Of a stretch of DNA of 64,000 nucleotides, positions 26,550 through 35,843 are shown one piece after another. A model generated the notes under the pieces. That model saw only the letters and a list, made by a program, of their open reading frames with translations, had not been told where the DNA came from and did no database searches. Source of the DNA: Pedobacter namyangjuensis (GTDB lineage Bacteria > Bacteroidota > Bacteroidia > Sphingobacteriales > Sphingobacteriaceae). Location: the NCBI RefSeq assembly GCF_003313325.1, contig NZ_QMHQ01000001.1, positions 124,001 through 188,000 on the forward strand. The letters are read 5' to 3'. The first letter of the stretch is position 1. Every line of letters starts with the position of its first letter. A program made the translations under genes and the position numbers.

Positions 26550-27980
26550 TTAATCGATAACCGTAATTTTTAGCATATTGGTTTTGCCTTTAATTTCCAT
26601 AGGGATAGCGGCAGTATTAATAATTACATCGCCTTTTTTAATTAACTTTTTCTCTTTCAAGAATTCGTTAACCTCAGTAATCGTAGCGTCTGTACTTTCA
26701 AATTTATCGTAATAAAAACCTCTAACACCCCAAACTAAACTCAAAGTATTAAGTAAAGTCTCGTTGCTGGTAAAAATAAAAATTGGAGATTCTGGCCTGT
26801 GACTAGAAATTTCATAAGCAGTGTAACCGCTCAACGTCATAGAAACTATACCAACTGCATTTGTTTGCTTAGATAAAAAGCAAGCAGAATCACATACAGC
26901 ATCACTCAAGAAACTTTCTGCTTTAGGTTTTAAGAATTTCTCCGCATGAAAAGGATAGTTGTTTTCTTCGATGTTGTTAATGATTTTCTGCATCGTTTCG
27001 ATGACGATTAAAGGAAATTCCCCAACTGAAGTTTCGCCACTTAACATCACCGCGTCTGCACCATCCAATACCGAGTTAGCAACATCATTAACCTCTGCAC
27101 GCGTTGGGCGAGGCGTAGTAATCATGCTTTCTAACATCTGTGTAGCAATAATTACTGGCTTAGAAGCCGCTCTACATTTCTGCACAATCATTTTTTGCAA
27201 CAACGGAACTTCTTCCATTGGCATTTCAACACCCAGATCGCCACGGGCAACCATAATCGCATCAGAAACAGCAATAATCTCGTCGATGTTTGCGATAGCT
27301 TCTGGCTTTTCGATTTTTGCAACAACTTTCGCTGATTTGCCTCTAGCTTTAATAATATCTTTTAATTCGATTATATCTTCTGCGTTACGTACAAAAGATA
27401 AACCAATCCATTCTACGTTGTTTTCTAAAACAAACTCCAGGTTTTTACGATCTTCAACCGTTAAAGAAGGAATAGAAACCTTTGTATTAGGTAAGTTTAC
27501 ACCTTTTCTAGAAGTTAAGATACCACCATGTACAATTTCGCAAGTTACTTCATCTTTGTAATTAGTTTCGATAACACGCATTTGCAATTTACCATCATCT
27601 AATAAAATGATTTCTCCTGCTTTAACGTCCTGAGGAAAATTTTCATAAGTGATGTAAATACGCTCTTCGTTACCTACGCACTCTTGCGTTGTAATAATAG
27701 TTTTAGCACCGTTAACTAAATGAATACCACCGTCTTTAACAGTTCCTATTCTAATTTTAGGACCTTGTAAATCGGCCAAGATACCAACGTTGTATTTATA
27801 TTTTTGGTTAATACTTCTAATAGTATCAAGCACTTCTTGATGATCTGCCTGAGAACCGTGAGAAAAATTTAGACGGCAAACATCTAAACCTGCGTTAAAC
27901 ATACTGTACAATACATCTGGTTTAGCTGATGCTGGACCCAATGTGGCCACAATTTTAGTTCTTGAATGAAAAGGTTTCAT
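26550..27980 (-). CDS. pyk: pyruvate kinase
   Basis: A 476-residue pyruvate kinase. TKIVATLGPAS and LNFSHGSQADH lie in the N-terminal half. KVVAKIEKPEAI (about 220-231) carries the active-site Lys and Glu. MVARGDLGVEMP (about 243-254) and MLSGETSVGEFP (about 312-323) follow, with the C-terminal regulatory domain after about 350. It converts phosphoenolpyruvate and ADP to pyruvate and ATP. The gene follows the IPExxxVDY gene on the same strand with a 136-bp gap, in which TATATTTG on the minus strand (28080-28087) could be a separate promoter core. Confidence 0.97.
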   Translation of the reverse strand: MKPFHSRTKIVATLGPASAKPDVLYSMFNAGLDVCRLNFSHGSQADHQEVLDTIRSINQKYKYNVGILADLQGPKIRIGTVKDGGIHLVNGAKTIITTQECVGNEERIYITYENFPQDVKAGEIILLDDGKLQMRVIETNYKDEVTCEIVHGGILTSRKGVNLPNTKVSIPSLTVEDRKNLEFVLENNVEWIGLSFVRNAEDIIELKDIIKARGKSAKVVAKIEKPEAIANIDEIIAVSDAIMVARGDLGVEMPMEEVPLLQKMIVQKCRAASKPVIIATQMLESMITTPRPTRAEVNDVANSVLDGADAVMLSGETSVGEFPLIVIETMQKIINNIEENNYPFHAEKFLKPKAESFLSDAVCDSACFLSKQTNAVGIVSMTLSGYTAYEISSHRPESPIFIFTSNETLLNTLSLVWGVRGFYYDKFESTDATITEVNEFLKEKKLIKKGDVIINTAAIPMEIKGKTNMLKITVID

Positions 27981-28116
27981 TTAATTGTTTTTATAGTAGA
28001 TAAAACTTAAAGGATGATTTTTACACAAAAACCAATGTTTTACCTCGTTGTTAAAATTATTTTCAGTTTGATTAAGTTTCAAATATAGTGTATTTACTAC
28101 ACTAACAGTATAAAAT

Positions 28117-28536
28117 TTACATTACCAAATTCTCTTTCGACTTTAATTTTTGCGGATTTATTTGCGCAGCAACTTGAATATCAGGCAGTTTATTAAGCCC
28201 CGTTAATATAAAATCCAAATCGTCTTTATCTATATATTGGTGTATTATGATAAAAAAATCAACTTTGTTCATTTCTGGAATTAAAAACCCTTCTGGATTT
28301 CTGTTGTTTACAAAATAGTACTCAACCTCGCCCTGTTCTACAAAATAGTAAAATTTTGAGAAAGATAATGGAGATTCGTCTATGTTGAAAAAAACTTCGT
28401 GATCTCCAATTTTTTCGAAATCGAATTGCAACATTTTGTTAATTTTGTGGCAAAGAACGTAGTCTTTTGTTGCAGCTGTTATCGCTATTAGAACAAAGTC
28501 GAGGTCTAAAGAAAGTTTGAGATAGGTTTTATTCAA
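28117..28536 (-). CDS. IPExxxVDY family protein
   Basis: A 139-residue protein with the family hallmark at FLIPEMNKVDFF (about 83-94; Phe replaces the Tyr of IPExxxVDY). The N-terminus NKTYLKLSLDLDFVLIAIT fits known members. The start is TTG at 28536; no in-frame ATG precedes it, and later ATGs would cut into the conserved region. Function is unknown. The gene is divergent from acpP and upstream of pyk, an order that I know from other Bacteroidota. Confidence 0.88.
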   Translation of the reverse strand: MNKTYLKLSLDLDFVLIAITAATKDYVLCHKINKMLQFDFEKIGDHEVFFNIDESPLSFSKFYYFVEQGEVEYYFVNNRNPEGFLIPEMNKVDFFIIIHQYIDKDDLDFILTGLNKLPDIQVAAQINPQKLKSKENLVM

Positions 28537-28627
28537 AACAAATATTATTTAGAAATGCGAAATTATAAAACTAATTTTACATTAAGTTTGAAATAAAATC
28601 ATTAAAATTGATTGAGAAATAAAAACA

Positions 28628-28658
28628 TTTGAAATTGTTGGAATTTTATTTTTCTTTG
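28628..28658 (+). promoter_or_regulatory. promoter of acpP-fabF
   Basis: TTTG at 28628-28631 and TTTCTTTG at 28651-28658 are spaced by 19 nt, close to the Bacteroidota consensus although the TA of TAnnTTTG is TT. Predicted leader length is about 28 nt. Confidence 0.55.
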
Positions 28659-28691
28659 CACTGAATTATTTAACCATTAAATTATAAAATT

Positions 28692-28928
28692 ATGTCTGAT
28701 ATTGCTTCAAGAGTTAAGGCTATTATCGTAGAAAAACTAGGTGTTGATGAGAGCGAAGTTACGCCAGAAGCGTCTTTCACTAATGACTTAGGTGCAGATT
28801 CTTTGGATACTGTAGAGTTAATTATGGAATTTGAAAAAGAATTTAACGTAGCAATTCCTGATGATCAGGCTGAAACTATCGGTACTGTTGGTCAAGCTGT
28901 TGCTTATTTAGAAAAAAACGTTAAGTAA
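28692..28928 (+). CDS. acpP: acyl carrier protein
   Basis: A 78-residue acidic ACP with the phosphopantetheine site [10 protein letters not shown], Ser37. It carries growing acyl chains as thioesters for fatty acid synthesis. The gene starts an operon with fabF (28 bp downstream) and probably rnc, and is divergent from IPExxxVDY. Lengths and motif are fully standard. Confidence 0.98.
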   Translation: MSDIASRVKAIIVEKLGVDESEVTPEASFTNDLGADSLDTVELIMEFEKEFNVAIPDDQAETIGTVGQAVAYLEKNVK

Positions 28929-28956
28929 GAATACGCTTCCCGTACAATACTTATAA

Positions 28957-30210
28957 ATGGAATTAAAAAGAGTAGTAGTAACAGGTCTAGGTGCGCTCAC
29001 TCCAATTGGTAACAACATCCAAGAATATTGGGATTCGTTAATAAATGGGGTGAGTGGCGCTGGTCCTATCACAGGTTTTGATACTGAAAAGTTCAAGACA
29101 AAATTTGCTTGCGAGCTAAAAGATTTCAACGCCGAAGATCATTTGGATAAGAAAGAAGCACGCAAGCTAGATCCTTTCGTACAATATGCTTTAGTTTCTA
29201 CAGCAGAAGCCGTTAAAGACGGTGGTTACGATTGGGAAAAAATAGATACTAACCGTGCTGGTGTAATTTGGGGCTCAGGAATTGGTGGTTTTAAAACCTT
29301 TCAAGAGGAGATGAAAAATTTCTTTTTGGGTGATGGAACGCCACGACTAAATCCATTCTTTATACCTAAGGTAATTATTGATATCGCCCCTGGTCATATT
29401 TCTATGAAATATGGTTTAAGAGGGCCGAATTTTTCTACCGTTTCGGCTTGCGCATCTGCAACCAATGCAATGATTGATGCTTTCAACTATATCCGTTTGG
29501 ACATTGCTGATATTATTATCACTGGTGGTTCTGAGGCTATTATCAACGAAGCTGGTATTGGTGGCTTTAATGCAATGCATGCCCTTTCTACAAGAAATGA
29601 CGATCCAAAAACTGCTTCTAGACCGTTTGACAAAGACCGCGAAGGTTTCGTTGCTGGTGAAGGTGCAGGAACAATCATTTTGGAAGAATTAGAGCACGCA
29701 AAAGCGAGAGGTGCTAAAATCTATGCCGAAATAATTGGTGGTGGTATGAGTGCAGATGCAAATCATATTACAGCTCCGCATCCGCAAGGATTAGGCGCAA
29801 AACTAGTTATGGCTAATGCATTAAGAGACGCAAAGTTGACAACTGCAGATATCGATTATATCAATGTTCACGGTACATCTACGCCACTTGGCGATGTTAG
29901 CGAGAGCAGAGCTATTGTTGATTTATTTGGAGAAGATGCCTACAAATTGAACATTAGTTCTACAAAATCTATGACTGGCCATTTACTTGGTGCAGCAGGC
30001 GCTGTAGAAGCTATTGCTACAATTTTAGCGGTTCAAAATGATATTGTTCCACCAACTATCAATCACTTTACTGATGATCCAGAATTTGATCCAAATTTAA
30101 ACTTTACGTTTAACAAGGCTCAAAAACGTACTATACGTGCTGCTCAAAGTAATACGTTTGGTTTTGGCGGTCATAACGCATCTGTTATTTTCAAAAAATA
30201 CGAGGGATAA
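28957..30210 (+). CDS. fabF: beta-ketoacyl-ACP synthase II
   Basis: A 417-residue KAS II. The Cys-His-His triad is visible: Cys in VSACASATNAM (about 165), His in NVHGTSTPLGD (about 305) and His in KSMTGHLLGAAGA (about 342). The C-terminal SNTFGFGGHNA loop is typical. It elongates acyl-ACP with malonyl-ACP. The gene directly follows acpP. Confidence 0.97.
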   Translation: MELKRVVVTGLGALTPIGNNIQEYWDSLINGVSGAGPITGFDTEKFKTKFACELKDFNAEDHLDKKEARKLDPFVQYALVSTAEAVKDGGYDWEKIDTNRAGVIWGSGIGGFKTFQEEMKNFFLGDGTPRLNPFFIPKVIIDIAPGHISMKYGLRGPNFSTVSACASATNAMIDAFNYIRLDIADIIITGGSEAIINEAGIGGFNAMHALSTRNDDPKTASRPFDKDREGFVAGEGAGTIILEELEHAKARGAKIYAEIIGGGMSADANHITAPHPQGLGAKLVMANALRDAKLTTADIDYINVHGTSTPLGDVSESRAIVDLFGEDAYKLNISSTKSMTGHLLGAAGAVEAIATILAVQNDIVPPTINHFTDDPEFDPNLNFTFNKAQKRTIRAAQSNTFGFGGHNASVIFKKYEG

Positions 30211-30288
30211 TCAAAATCAATCTTTATTGATGTTTTGTAGTATTTTTATGCTTTAGTTATTCCTGTGGATTTTTTGTAGCAAAATTTA

Positions 30289-31017
30289 ATGCCAATATTC
30301 GATTTTTATAAGCTTTACTTATCGCCAAACAAGGTTTTTGTAAAAAAACTTAAAAACATTCTAGGTTTCGTACCTGGCAATGTAGCGCTATATAATATGG
30401 CTTTTAGACATCGATCGGTAGCTAAAGTGCTGAAAAACGGCAGCCGTAGCAGCAATGAACGCCTAGAATTTTTAGGCGATGCAATTCTCGGCTCTGTAAT
30501 TGCAGAATTACTTTTTAAAAGTTACCCTTATAAAGAAGAAGGATTTTTGACAGAAATGCGCTCTAAAATTGTAAATAGAGCTAATCTGAATCAACTTGCC
30601 CGCAAAATGGGCTTCGATCAACTTATCGTTTACGATCAAAAAACTGTTAATGTGCATTCAAAGCATCACTCTATGTTGGGTGATGCATTTGAAGCGCTTA
30701 TTGGCGCTATTTACCTTGATAAAGGCTATAACTTTACTAAAAACTTCCTCCTAAAAAGAATTGTAAAGCCATATATTGATATACATACTTTAGAAATGAC
30801 CGAGACGAATTTTAAAAGTAAATTAATAGAATGGTGCCAACGTCACGGCAAAGATATTTCTTTTGATATGGTCGAAAATGGAGAAGGCGAAAGTGCTAAA
30901 CTGTTCACCATTCACGCCATTATTGATAGCGAAAACCACGGTATTGGCAGAGACTACAACAAAAAAAACGCAGAAAAATTAGCTGCCGAAAAGGCCTGTG
31001 AGTCGCTAGCGATTTAG
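30289..31017 (+). CDS. rnc: ribonuclease III
   Basis: A 242-residue RNase III. The signature NERLEFLGDAIL (about 58-69) and the second acidic site GDAFEALIGAIYLD (about 129-142) form the metal centre. A C-terminal double-strand RNA-binding domain covers about 165-240, ending GRDYNKKNAEKLAAEKACE. The enzyme processes rRNA precursors and structured RNA. It lies 78 bp after fabF; acpP-fabF-rnc is a common order across bacteria. Imperfect hairpins (31018-31080) follow and may end the transcript. Confidence 0.96.
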   Translation: MPIFDFYKLYLSPNKVFVKKLKNILGFVPGNVALYNMAFRHRSVAKVLKNGSRSSNERLEFLGDAILGSVIAELLFKSYPYKEEGFLTEMRSKIVNRANLNQLARKMGFDQLIVYDQKTVNVHSKHHSMLGDAFEALIGAIYLDKGYNFTKNFLLKRIVKPYIDIHTLEMTETNFKSKLIEWCQRHGKDISFDMVENGEGESAKLFTIHAIIDSENHGIGRDYNKKNAEKLAAEKACESLAI

Positions 31018-31084
31018 TTCGCAATGCAAATTCTCAATAAACTGTTTTGCATTACCGAACTGAAAATTCTCAATTGAGAACCGA

Positions 31085-31789
31085 TTAATTTTTCTTCAAA
31101 GTATCTGTATAATTTTTATACGAATCTCTGATATATTTTGTACCGTCGTAAACATTCCAATTTTTTGTTTTTTCGTACTCCGGTCGATAATTAATCATAA
31201 AATGCTCTAACTCTTTACCGGTTAAACCTGTATTCTTGCCAATAATAGATTTGTTGAAGAAACCATCTATGTGGGTTTGTTCCATTTCGGTATTGTACAT
31301 GTTGCTAAATCGCCTTGCATTTTTTGGTGTACGCCCGAAAAGTTCATAAAGTGCAGTTAAAGGAGTAAAAATGAATGCCAATGGCTTCGGCTTTCCTGCA
31401 TAAAAACTACCTTTATCTCTAAAATCCTGCTTTACTGCATCTAGCGTTTGCTTTTTACTTTGCCCGGTAATTACCACCTCATTTAAGGTAGTACCTCTAT
31501 TAATTAATATCAGCGCATCTTTGGTAGAAGTTATGATATACTCCTTATCGTTAAAACCTCTTTTTGTAATTAAAATAGTATCGCCTACTGCAGATTTCAG
31601 TTGAAAAATGCCCATATCGTTGCTTCCAGTACTGTATTTATTACGCTTGTTGGTAATCTCAGCTAAAGCAACTCTCATTTTCGAGCCATTTTCCATCACA
31701 ACTCCGTTAAGTATAAATTCTTGTTGCGCAAAAATCTGAGAGGCTTGCAACAATAAATAACTTAAGAAAATTAGACGAAAGCGCTTCAT
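31085..31789 (-). CDS. secreted protein with carboxypeptidase-regulatory-like domain
   Basis: A 234-residue protein with a signal peptide (about 1-22, SQIFAQQ). Residues about 26-110 resemble a CarboxypepD_reg-like beta-sandwich: FILNGVVMENGSKMRVALAE, then DMGIFQLKSAVGDTI and TLNEVVITG at its end. In TonB receptors this domain precedes the plug, but no barrel follows here. The remaining 120 residues are charged and have no motif I recognise. The protein is likely periplasmic or outer-membrane associated. Function is unknown. Confidence 0.75.
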   Translation of the reverse strand: MKRFRLIFLSYLLLQASQIFAQQEFILNGVVMENGSKMRVALAEITNKRNKYSTGSNDMGIFQLKSAVGDTILITKRGFNDKEYIITSTKDALILINRGTTLNEVVITGQSKKQTLDAVKQDFRDKGSFYAGKPKPLAFIFTPLTALYELFGRTPKNARRFSNMYNTEMEQTHIDGFFNKSIIGKNTGLTGKELEHFMINYRPEYEKTKNWNVYDGTKYIRDSYKNYTDTLKKN

Positions 31790-31857
31790 TTTGGTTGGAT
31801 ATTAATTTGTAAATTTAGCTATAGTTTACCATCTACTAAGTTAAAAAACGTTAATTA

Positions 31858-32592
31858 ATGACTAAAGTTTTGTCAGGATTATATTTATTGTACTGCGCAA
31901 CGATATTTATCTTGCTAATGATTATTGTATTACCGTTTACGTTACTTGCATCAGCTTTGCTTAAGAAAACTCCCGCAAAAAGAACTATTCTGATTCTGCT
32001 AAGATGTTGGGCTTGGTGTTTTAGCATCCTATCGGGATTTTGGTTTAAAACTTACAACAAGAATAACATCAACGTAAGCAAACAACATATTTATGTTGGC
32101 AATCACGGTTCTTATTTAGATGCGGTAGCAGTTTGCATCGCCATTCCTCAACATTTTAGTCCGTTAGGAAAAATAGAAATGACCAAAATCCCAATTTTCG
32201 GATCTATATACAAACGAATTGTGATAATGATTGATCGAAATAGCAAAGAAAGTAGACAATTTTCGGTAAATCAATTAAAACAGGAAATTGTAGAGGGGCA
32301 GTCGATTTTAATATTTCCAGAAGGCACAATGAATAAAACCAATGCCGAGCTAACCGAATTTTACGATGGTGCTTTTAGGATTGCAATAGAAACCCAGACA
32401 GACATTTTACCATTTGTGATGATAAATAATCGAAAGTTATTACCGCGGATAAATCCGTTAAATGCAAAACCGGGATTTGTAAAGACAGTTTTCATCCATC
32501 CTGTTCCTGTTAAAAATTTAACGTTGGCAGATGTACCAAACTTAAAAAACCAAGTGTTCCAATTGATGAAGAACGCGATTTTAGCTGATTGA
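31858..32592 (+). CDS. 1-acyl-sn-glycerol-3-phosphate acyltransferase (PlsC family)
   Basis: A 244-residue acyltransferase with an N-terminal membrane helix (about 5-36). The catalytic NHxxxxD motif is GNHGSYLDAV with His83 and Asp88. The second motif is LIFPEGTMNK (about 148-157). It probably adds the second acyl chain to lysophosphatidate in phospholipid synthesis. Bacteroidota often carry several paralogues, including ones for ornithine or aminoacyl lipids, so the acceptor is not certain. It stands 69 bp from the divergent secreted protein gene. Confidence 0.9.
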   Translation: MTKVLSGLYLLYCATIFILLMIIVLPFTLLASALLKKTPAKRTILILLRCWAWCFSILSGFWFKTYNKNNINVSKQHIYVGNHGSYLDAVAVCIAIPQHFSPLGKIEMTKIPIFGSIYKRIVIMIDRNSKESRQFSVNQLKQEIVEGQSILIFPEGTMNKTNAELTEFYDGAFRIAIETQTDILPFVMINNRKLLPRINPLNAKPGFVKTVFIHPVPVKNLTLADVPNLKNQVFQLMKNAILAD

Positions 32593-32666
32593 AAATATTT
32601 TTAGCGATGGAATATCCTTCGGCGTAAGCGAAAAACATTCGTCTTTTAACCCTCTTCCTTTTTTAC

Positions 32667-32674
32667 TATCTTTG
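32667..32674 (+). promoter_or_regulatory. -7 element close to the yicC start codon
   Basis: TATCTTTG matches TAnnTTTG exactly and ends only 3 bp before the yicC ATG at 32678. Transcription would start at or within a few bases of the start codon. No clear TTG lies 20 nt upstream, so the element is not certain. Confidence 0.42.
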
Positions 32675-32677
32675 CGC

Positions 32678-33553
32678 ATGATAAAATCAATGACAGGCTT
32701 TGGCTTGGCCTCTACAGATTACCAAAACTCTAAATTTGCTGTAGAGATTAAATCCTTAAACTCTAAGTTTTTAGAATTGAGCTTAAAGTTACCTAGGGCT
32801 TTTTCTGATAAAGAACTTTTGCTACGTAACACTTGCAGCAAGGAAATTGAACGTGGAAAAGTAAGCATCTCTGTTAATATAGAGCGTAGCGACGATACGC
32901 AAAAAGGAGCGACCATTAATACTGCGCTCTTAACAAAATACTTTAAACAGTTAGAAGAAATAAACAACTCTTTAGGTGCTAACTCAACTAATTTATTGCA
33001 AACTGCTTTAAACCTACCAGAAGTAATTACCTATAATGAAGAAGAGGTTGGCGAAAATGAATGGGATGTTTTGCACAACACTTTTAAGCTTGCATTAACC
33101 AATTTTAACCAATTTAGAATTGATGAGGGAGCAGTGTTAAAAACCGACTTAGAGTTACGTATAAAAAATATTTTGGCGTTTTTTGCCGAGATAGATCAAC
33201 TTGCGCCCTTAAGAGTTCCACAGGTAAAAGCTAGGTTAACGCAGTTTTTAGAAGAAACTGTAGGAAAGGTAAATTACGACCAAAACCGTTTAGAGCAAGA
33301 GTTGATTTATTATATCGATAAATTAGATATTACCGAAGAAAAAACTCGCCTTAAAAGCCATTGCGATTACTTTATGGAAACGTTAAAAAGTAAAGATGCT
33401 AATGGTAAAAAATTAGGTTTTATCTCGCAAGAAATTGGCAGGGAAATTAATACCATGGGTGCAAAAGCTAACGACGCTCACATACAGCAATTGGTTGTTG
33501 GTATGAAAGAAGAATTAGAGAAAATTAAAGAACAACTACTAAATGTGTTGTAA
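32678..33553 (+). CDS. YicC family protein (endoribonuclease-like)
   Basis: A 291-residue YicC-type protein. The conserved start IKSMTGFGLAS is preceded by ATG at 32678; an upstream in-frame TTG at 32672 is part of a likely promoter core and is not chosen. The N-terminal YicC-like domain covers about 2-155. The C-terminal DUF1732 domain holds RLEQELIYYIDKLDITEE (about 208-225) and FISQEIGREINTMGAKAND (about 248-266). Members in other bacteria cleave small RNAs. It is followed by gmk, a typical pairing. Confidence 0.92.
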   Translation: MIKSMTGFGLASTDYQNSKFAVEIKSLNSKFLELSLKLPRAFSDKELLLRNTCSKEIERGKVSISVNIERSDDTQKGATINTALLTKYFKQLEEINNSLGANSTNLLQTALNLPEVITYNEEEVGENEWDVLHNTFKLALTNFNQFRIDEGAVLKTDLELRIKNILAFFAEIDQLAPLRVPQVKARLTQFLEETVGKVNYDQNRLEQELIYYIDKLDITEEKTRLKSHCDYFMETLKSKDANGKKLGFISQEIGREINTMGAKANDAHIQQLVVGMKEELEKIKEQLLNVL

Positions 33554-33582
33554 TGTTGAAACGTTTATAGGTTGTAATTTAG

Positions 33583-33622
33583 CAACTTTAAAACTTTTCA
33601 AACTTTCAACCTTTCAACCTTT
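33583..33622. repeat. period-8 degenerate repeat (yicC-gmk spacer)
   Basis: Five consecutive octamers of the type CAACCTTT, with neighbours such as AAACTTTT, fill the last 40 bp of the yicC-gmk gap. It resembles the period-7 tracts of the arginine cluster with one extra base. Confidence 0.5.
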
Positions 33623-33629
33623 TTAAAGA

Positions 33630-34196
33630 ATGCAAGGCAAACTTATCATATTTTCTGCTCCCTCTGGCGCCGGAAAAACCACAATTGTTAGACACTTATT
33701 ACAGAAATTCCCGCAATTGAGTTTTTCTATTTCGGCCACTACGAGAGAATCTCGCGGTAGCGAACAGCACGAAAACGATTATTATTTCATTAGTAAAGAA
33801 GATTTTTTACATAAGATAGCACACCAAGAGTTTGTAGAATTTGAAGAAGTTTACAGTGGCACATTTTACGGCACGCTTCGCTCAGAAATTGAACGTATTT
33901 GGAAAGAGGGCAAACATGTAATTTTCGATATCGATGTTGAAGGCGGTTTGCGCTTAAAAAGGAAATATGAAGATGATGCTTTAGCAATTTTTGTTCAGCC
34001 ACCATCTTTAGAGGTTTTAAAAGAACGTTTAACGGGAAGAGGTACAGATAGCCAAGAAAAGCTACAAGAGCGTTTTATTAAGGCAGAAAAAGAACTAGAA
34101 TACGCGGATAAGTTTGATGTAATTCTCAAAAACTTTGATTTAGATACCGCATGTGCAGAAGCGGAAATCCTAATTAAAGAATTTTTGGAAAAATAA
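33630..34196 (+). CDS. gmk: guanylate kinase
   Basis: A 188-residue guanylate kinase. P-loop SAPSGAGKTTIV (about 9-20), the GMP-binding SATTRESRGSEQHENDYYF segment (about 36-54), YSGTFYGT (about 74-81) and the DIDVEGG motif (about 97-103) are intact. It phosphorylates GMP to GDP. It lies between yicC and nadD, 7 bp before the latter, so the three genes probably share a transcript. Confidence 0.97.
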   Translation: MQGKLIIFSAPSGAGKTTIVRHLLQKFPQLSFSISATTRESRGSEQHENDYYFISKEDFLHKIAHQEFVEFEEVYSGTFYGTLRSEIERIWKEGKHVIFDIDVEGGLRLKRKYEDDALAIFVQPPSLEVLKERLTGRGTDSQEKLQERFIKAEKELEYADKFDVILKNFDLDTACAEAEILIKEFLEK

Positions 34197-34203
34197 AGCT
34201 ACG

Positions 34204-34797
34204 ATGCCAATTAATAGCCCAAAACCGAAAACTGGCCTTTTCTTCGGCTCTTTTAATCCAATTCATATTGGGCATTTAATTATTGCCAACTACATGGCAA
34301 CATTTGGCGGTTTAAATGAAGTTTGGCTAGTGGTATCGCCACATAATCCGTTAAAATTAAAAAGTGGTTTGGCGAATATGTACGACCGCTTGGAAATGGC
34401 TCGGTTAGCAACAGAAAACGCACCTCAAATTAACGTTAGCGATGTAGAATTTAAGCTTCCACAACCATCTTACACGGTAGATACACTTGCGCATTTACAT
34501 GAGCGCTACCCTGAGAAAGAATTTGTACTAATAATGGGTGCAGATAACTTGGTTTCGTTAAAGAAATGGAAGAACTACGAGGTTTTGTTAAAAAACTATC
34601 AAATCTACGTTTATCCACGACCGGGCGCAGAGGTTTCCGAATGGGAAAACCATCCAGCAATCACCTTTACAGATACGCCACAAATGGAAATTTCATCAAC
34701 TTTTGTGCGCAAAGCGATAAAGGAAAATAAAAATGTACAGTTTTTTGTTCCAGATAGCGTATTAGAGTTTATCGATCAACGAAGTATGTACAAGTAA
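34204..34797 (+). CDS. nadD: nicotinate-nucleotide adenylyltransferase
   Basis: A 197-residue NadD with GLFFGSFNPIHIGHLIIA (about 11-28, the HxGH nucleotidyltransferase motif), VSPHNPLK (about 45-52) and the C-terminal MEISSTFVRKAIKEN (about 162-176; SxTxxR-type motif). It makes deamido-NAD from nicotinate mononucleotide. It starts 7 bp after gmk and is convergent with the RsmI-like gene, only 8 bp apart. Confidence 0.96.
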   Translation: MPINSPKPKTGLFFGSFNPIHIGHLIIANYMATFGGLNEVWLVVSPHNPLKLKSGLANMYDRLEMARLATENAPQINVSDVEFKLPQPSYTVDTLAHLHERYPEKEFVLIMGADNLVSLKKWKNYEVLLKNYQIYVYPRPGAEVSEWENHPAITFTDTPQMEISSTFVRKAIKENKNVQFFVPDSVLEFIDQRSMYK

Positions 34798-34805
34798 TTA
34801 GTAAA

Positions 34806-35516
34806 CTAGCTTCTGTACAACAAGAACACAGTTGGTTTTTTGTGTAAATCTACCTTTTCAGATTTCCACATTGCAACTGCTAAGGTTTTAATAAACTCAT
34901 CTTCGCCATTAATATTTGTTGCAATACAAAGCTGTGTGCTTGGCTGGCAGTTTTTTAAAACATCATCTAACAAATGGTTATTTCTGAAAGGTGTTTCCAT
35001 AAACAACTGGGTTTGTTTGTTCTTTGCAGATAGAGCCTCTAATTCTTTAATTTTTTTTGCACGCTCAACCTTATCTATTGGCAAATAACCATGAAAAGTA
35101 AAGCTCTGCCCACTAAAGCCAGATGACATTAAAGCCTGTATCATAGAATTTGGGCCAACTAAGGGTACAACTTTAATTCCTCTTTTGTGTGCTTCGGCAA
35201 CAATTTCCGCTCCTGGATCGGCAACACCGGGGCATCCAGCTTCGCTCATTAATCCTACATCAACACCCTGCATTAGTTGCGTAAAATACGGCACTAAAGA
35301 ATTCCCTCTTTTATGTTTGCCATAGTCGTGAACCAATAATTCACTTTGTGGAGTTTTAATACCCGCCTCCTTTAAAAATTTACGTGCCGATTTTTCATTT
35401 TCTACAATGTATGTTTTTAAAGCATTTATCGTATCAATTAAAAATGGAGTAAATGATTTTTGGCTAGCATTTTCTGCCAACGGAACTGGGATTAAAAACA
35501 AAGTGCCTTTTTGCAT
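34806..35516 (-). CDS. tetrapyrrole-methylase-fold SAM methyltransferase (RsmI-related)
   Basis: A 236-residue protein of the TP_methylase family. It resembles RsmI, the 16S rRNA C1402 2'-O-methyltransferase: VGLMSEAGCPGVADPGAEIV (about 87-106) and VPLVGPNSMIQALMSSGFSG (about 117-136). The usual RsmI N-terminal TPIGN is LIPVPLAE here, and the C-terminus is shorter. Bacteroidota often have this second, shorter paralogue in addition to RsmI, and I suspect that is the case here, so the substrate is open. TACTTTTG on the minus strand (35534-35541) is a probable promoter core. Confidence 0.85.
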   Translation of the reverse strand: MQKGTLFLIPVPLAENASQKSFTPFLIDTINALKTYIVENEKSARKFLKEAGIKTPQSELLVHDYGKHKRGNSLVPYFTQLMQGVDVGLMSEAGCPGVADPGAEIVAEAHKRGIKVVPLVGPNSMIQALMSSGFSGQSFTFHGYLPIDKVERAKKIKELEALSAKNKQTQLFMETPFRNNHLLDDVLKNCQPSTQLCIATNINGEDEFIKTLAVAMWKSEKVDLHKKPTVFLLYRS

Positions 35517-35843
35517 AATTAAAGTTTAGGTTGCAAAAGTACTCATTTAAGCTAATATCTACTCTGTATTTGCTAAGCTTAAGATTTTGCCGGAAACATC
35601 AAAAACAAAATTCTGTTTTAAAAAAAATAAAATTGTAGCAAATTTAGTTCTGCCCGCCTTATTTTTCACACATTAAATATTGTAACAAAACACTTGCACT
35701 TAAACACTTAAAAAGATATAAATACGTTAATTAAGTCATAAAAGCATCAAATGTAAATTTGGCATTAAGCCTTTGTTAAAAATGGTGTTCAAATTGATAT
35801 ACACAAAGCGTTAGGTTAATTATAAATTTTAAAACACACACAA
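35517..35843. other. 327-bp divergent intergenic region
   Basis: It separates the RsmI-like gene from the DUF6600 gene and is very AT-rich. Apart from a TACTTTTG core on the minus strand at 35534-35541, I see no gene, repeat or clear hairpin in it. It must hold the DUF6600 promoter, for which I find no good match. Confidence 0.5.
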
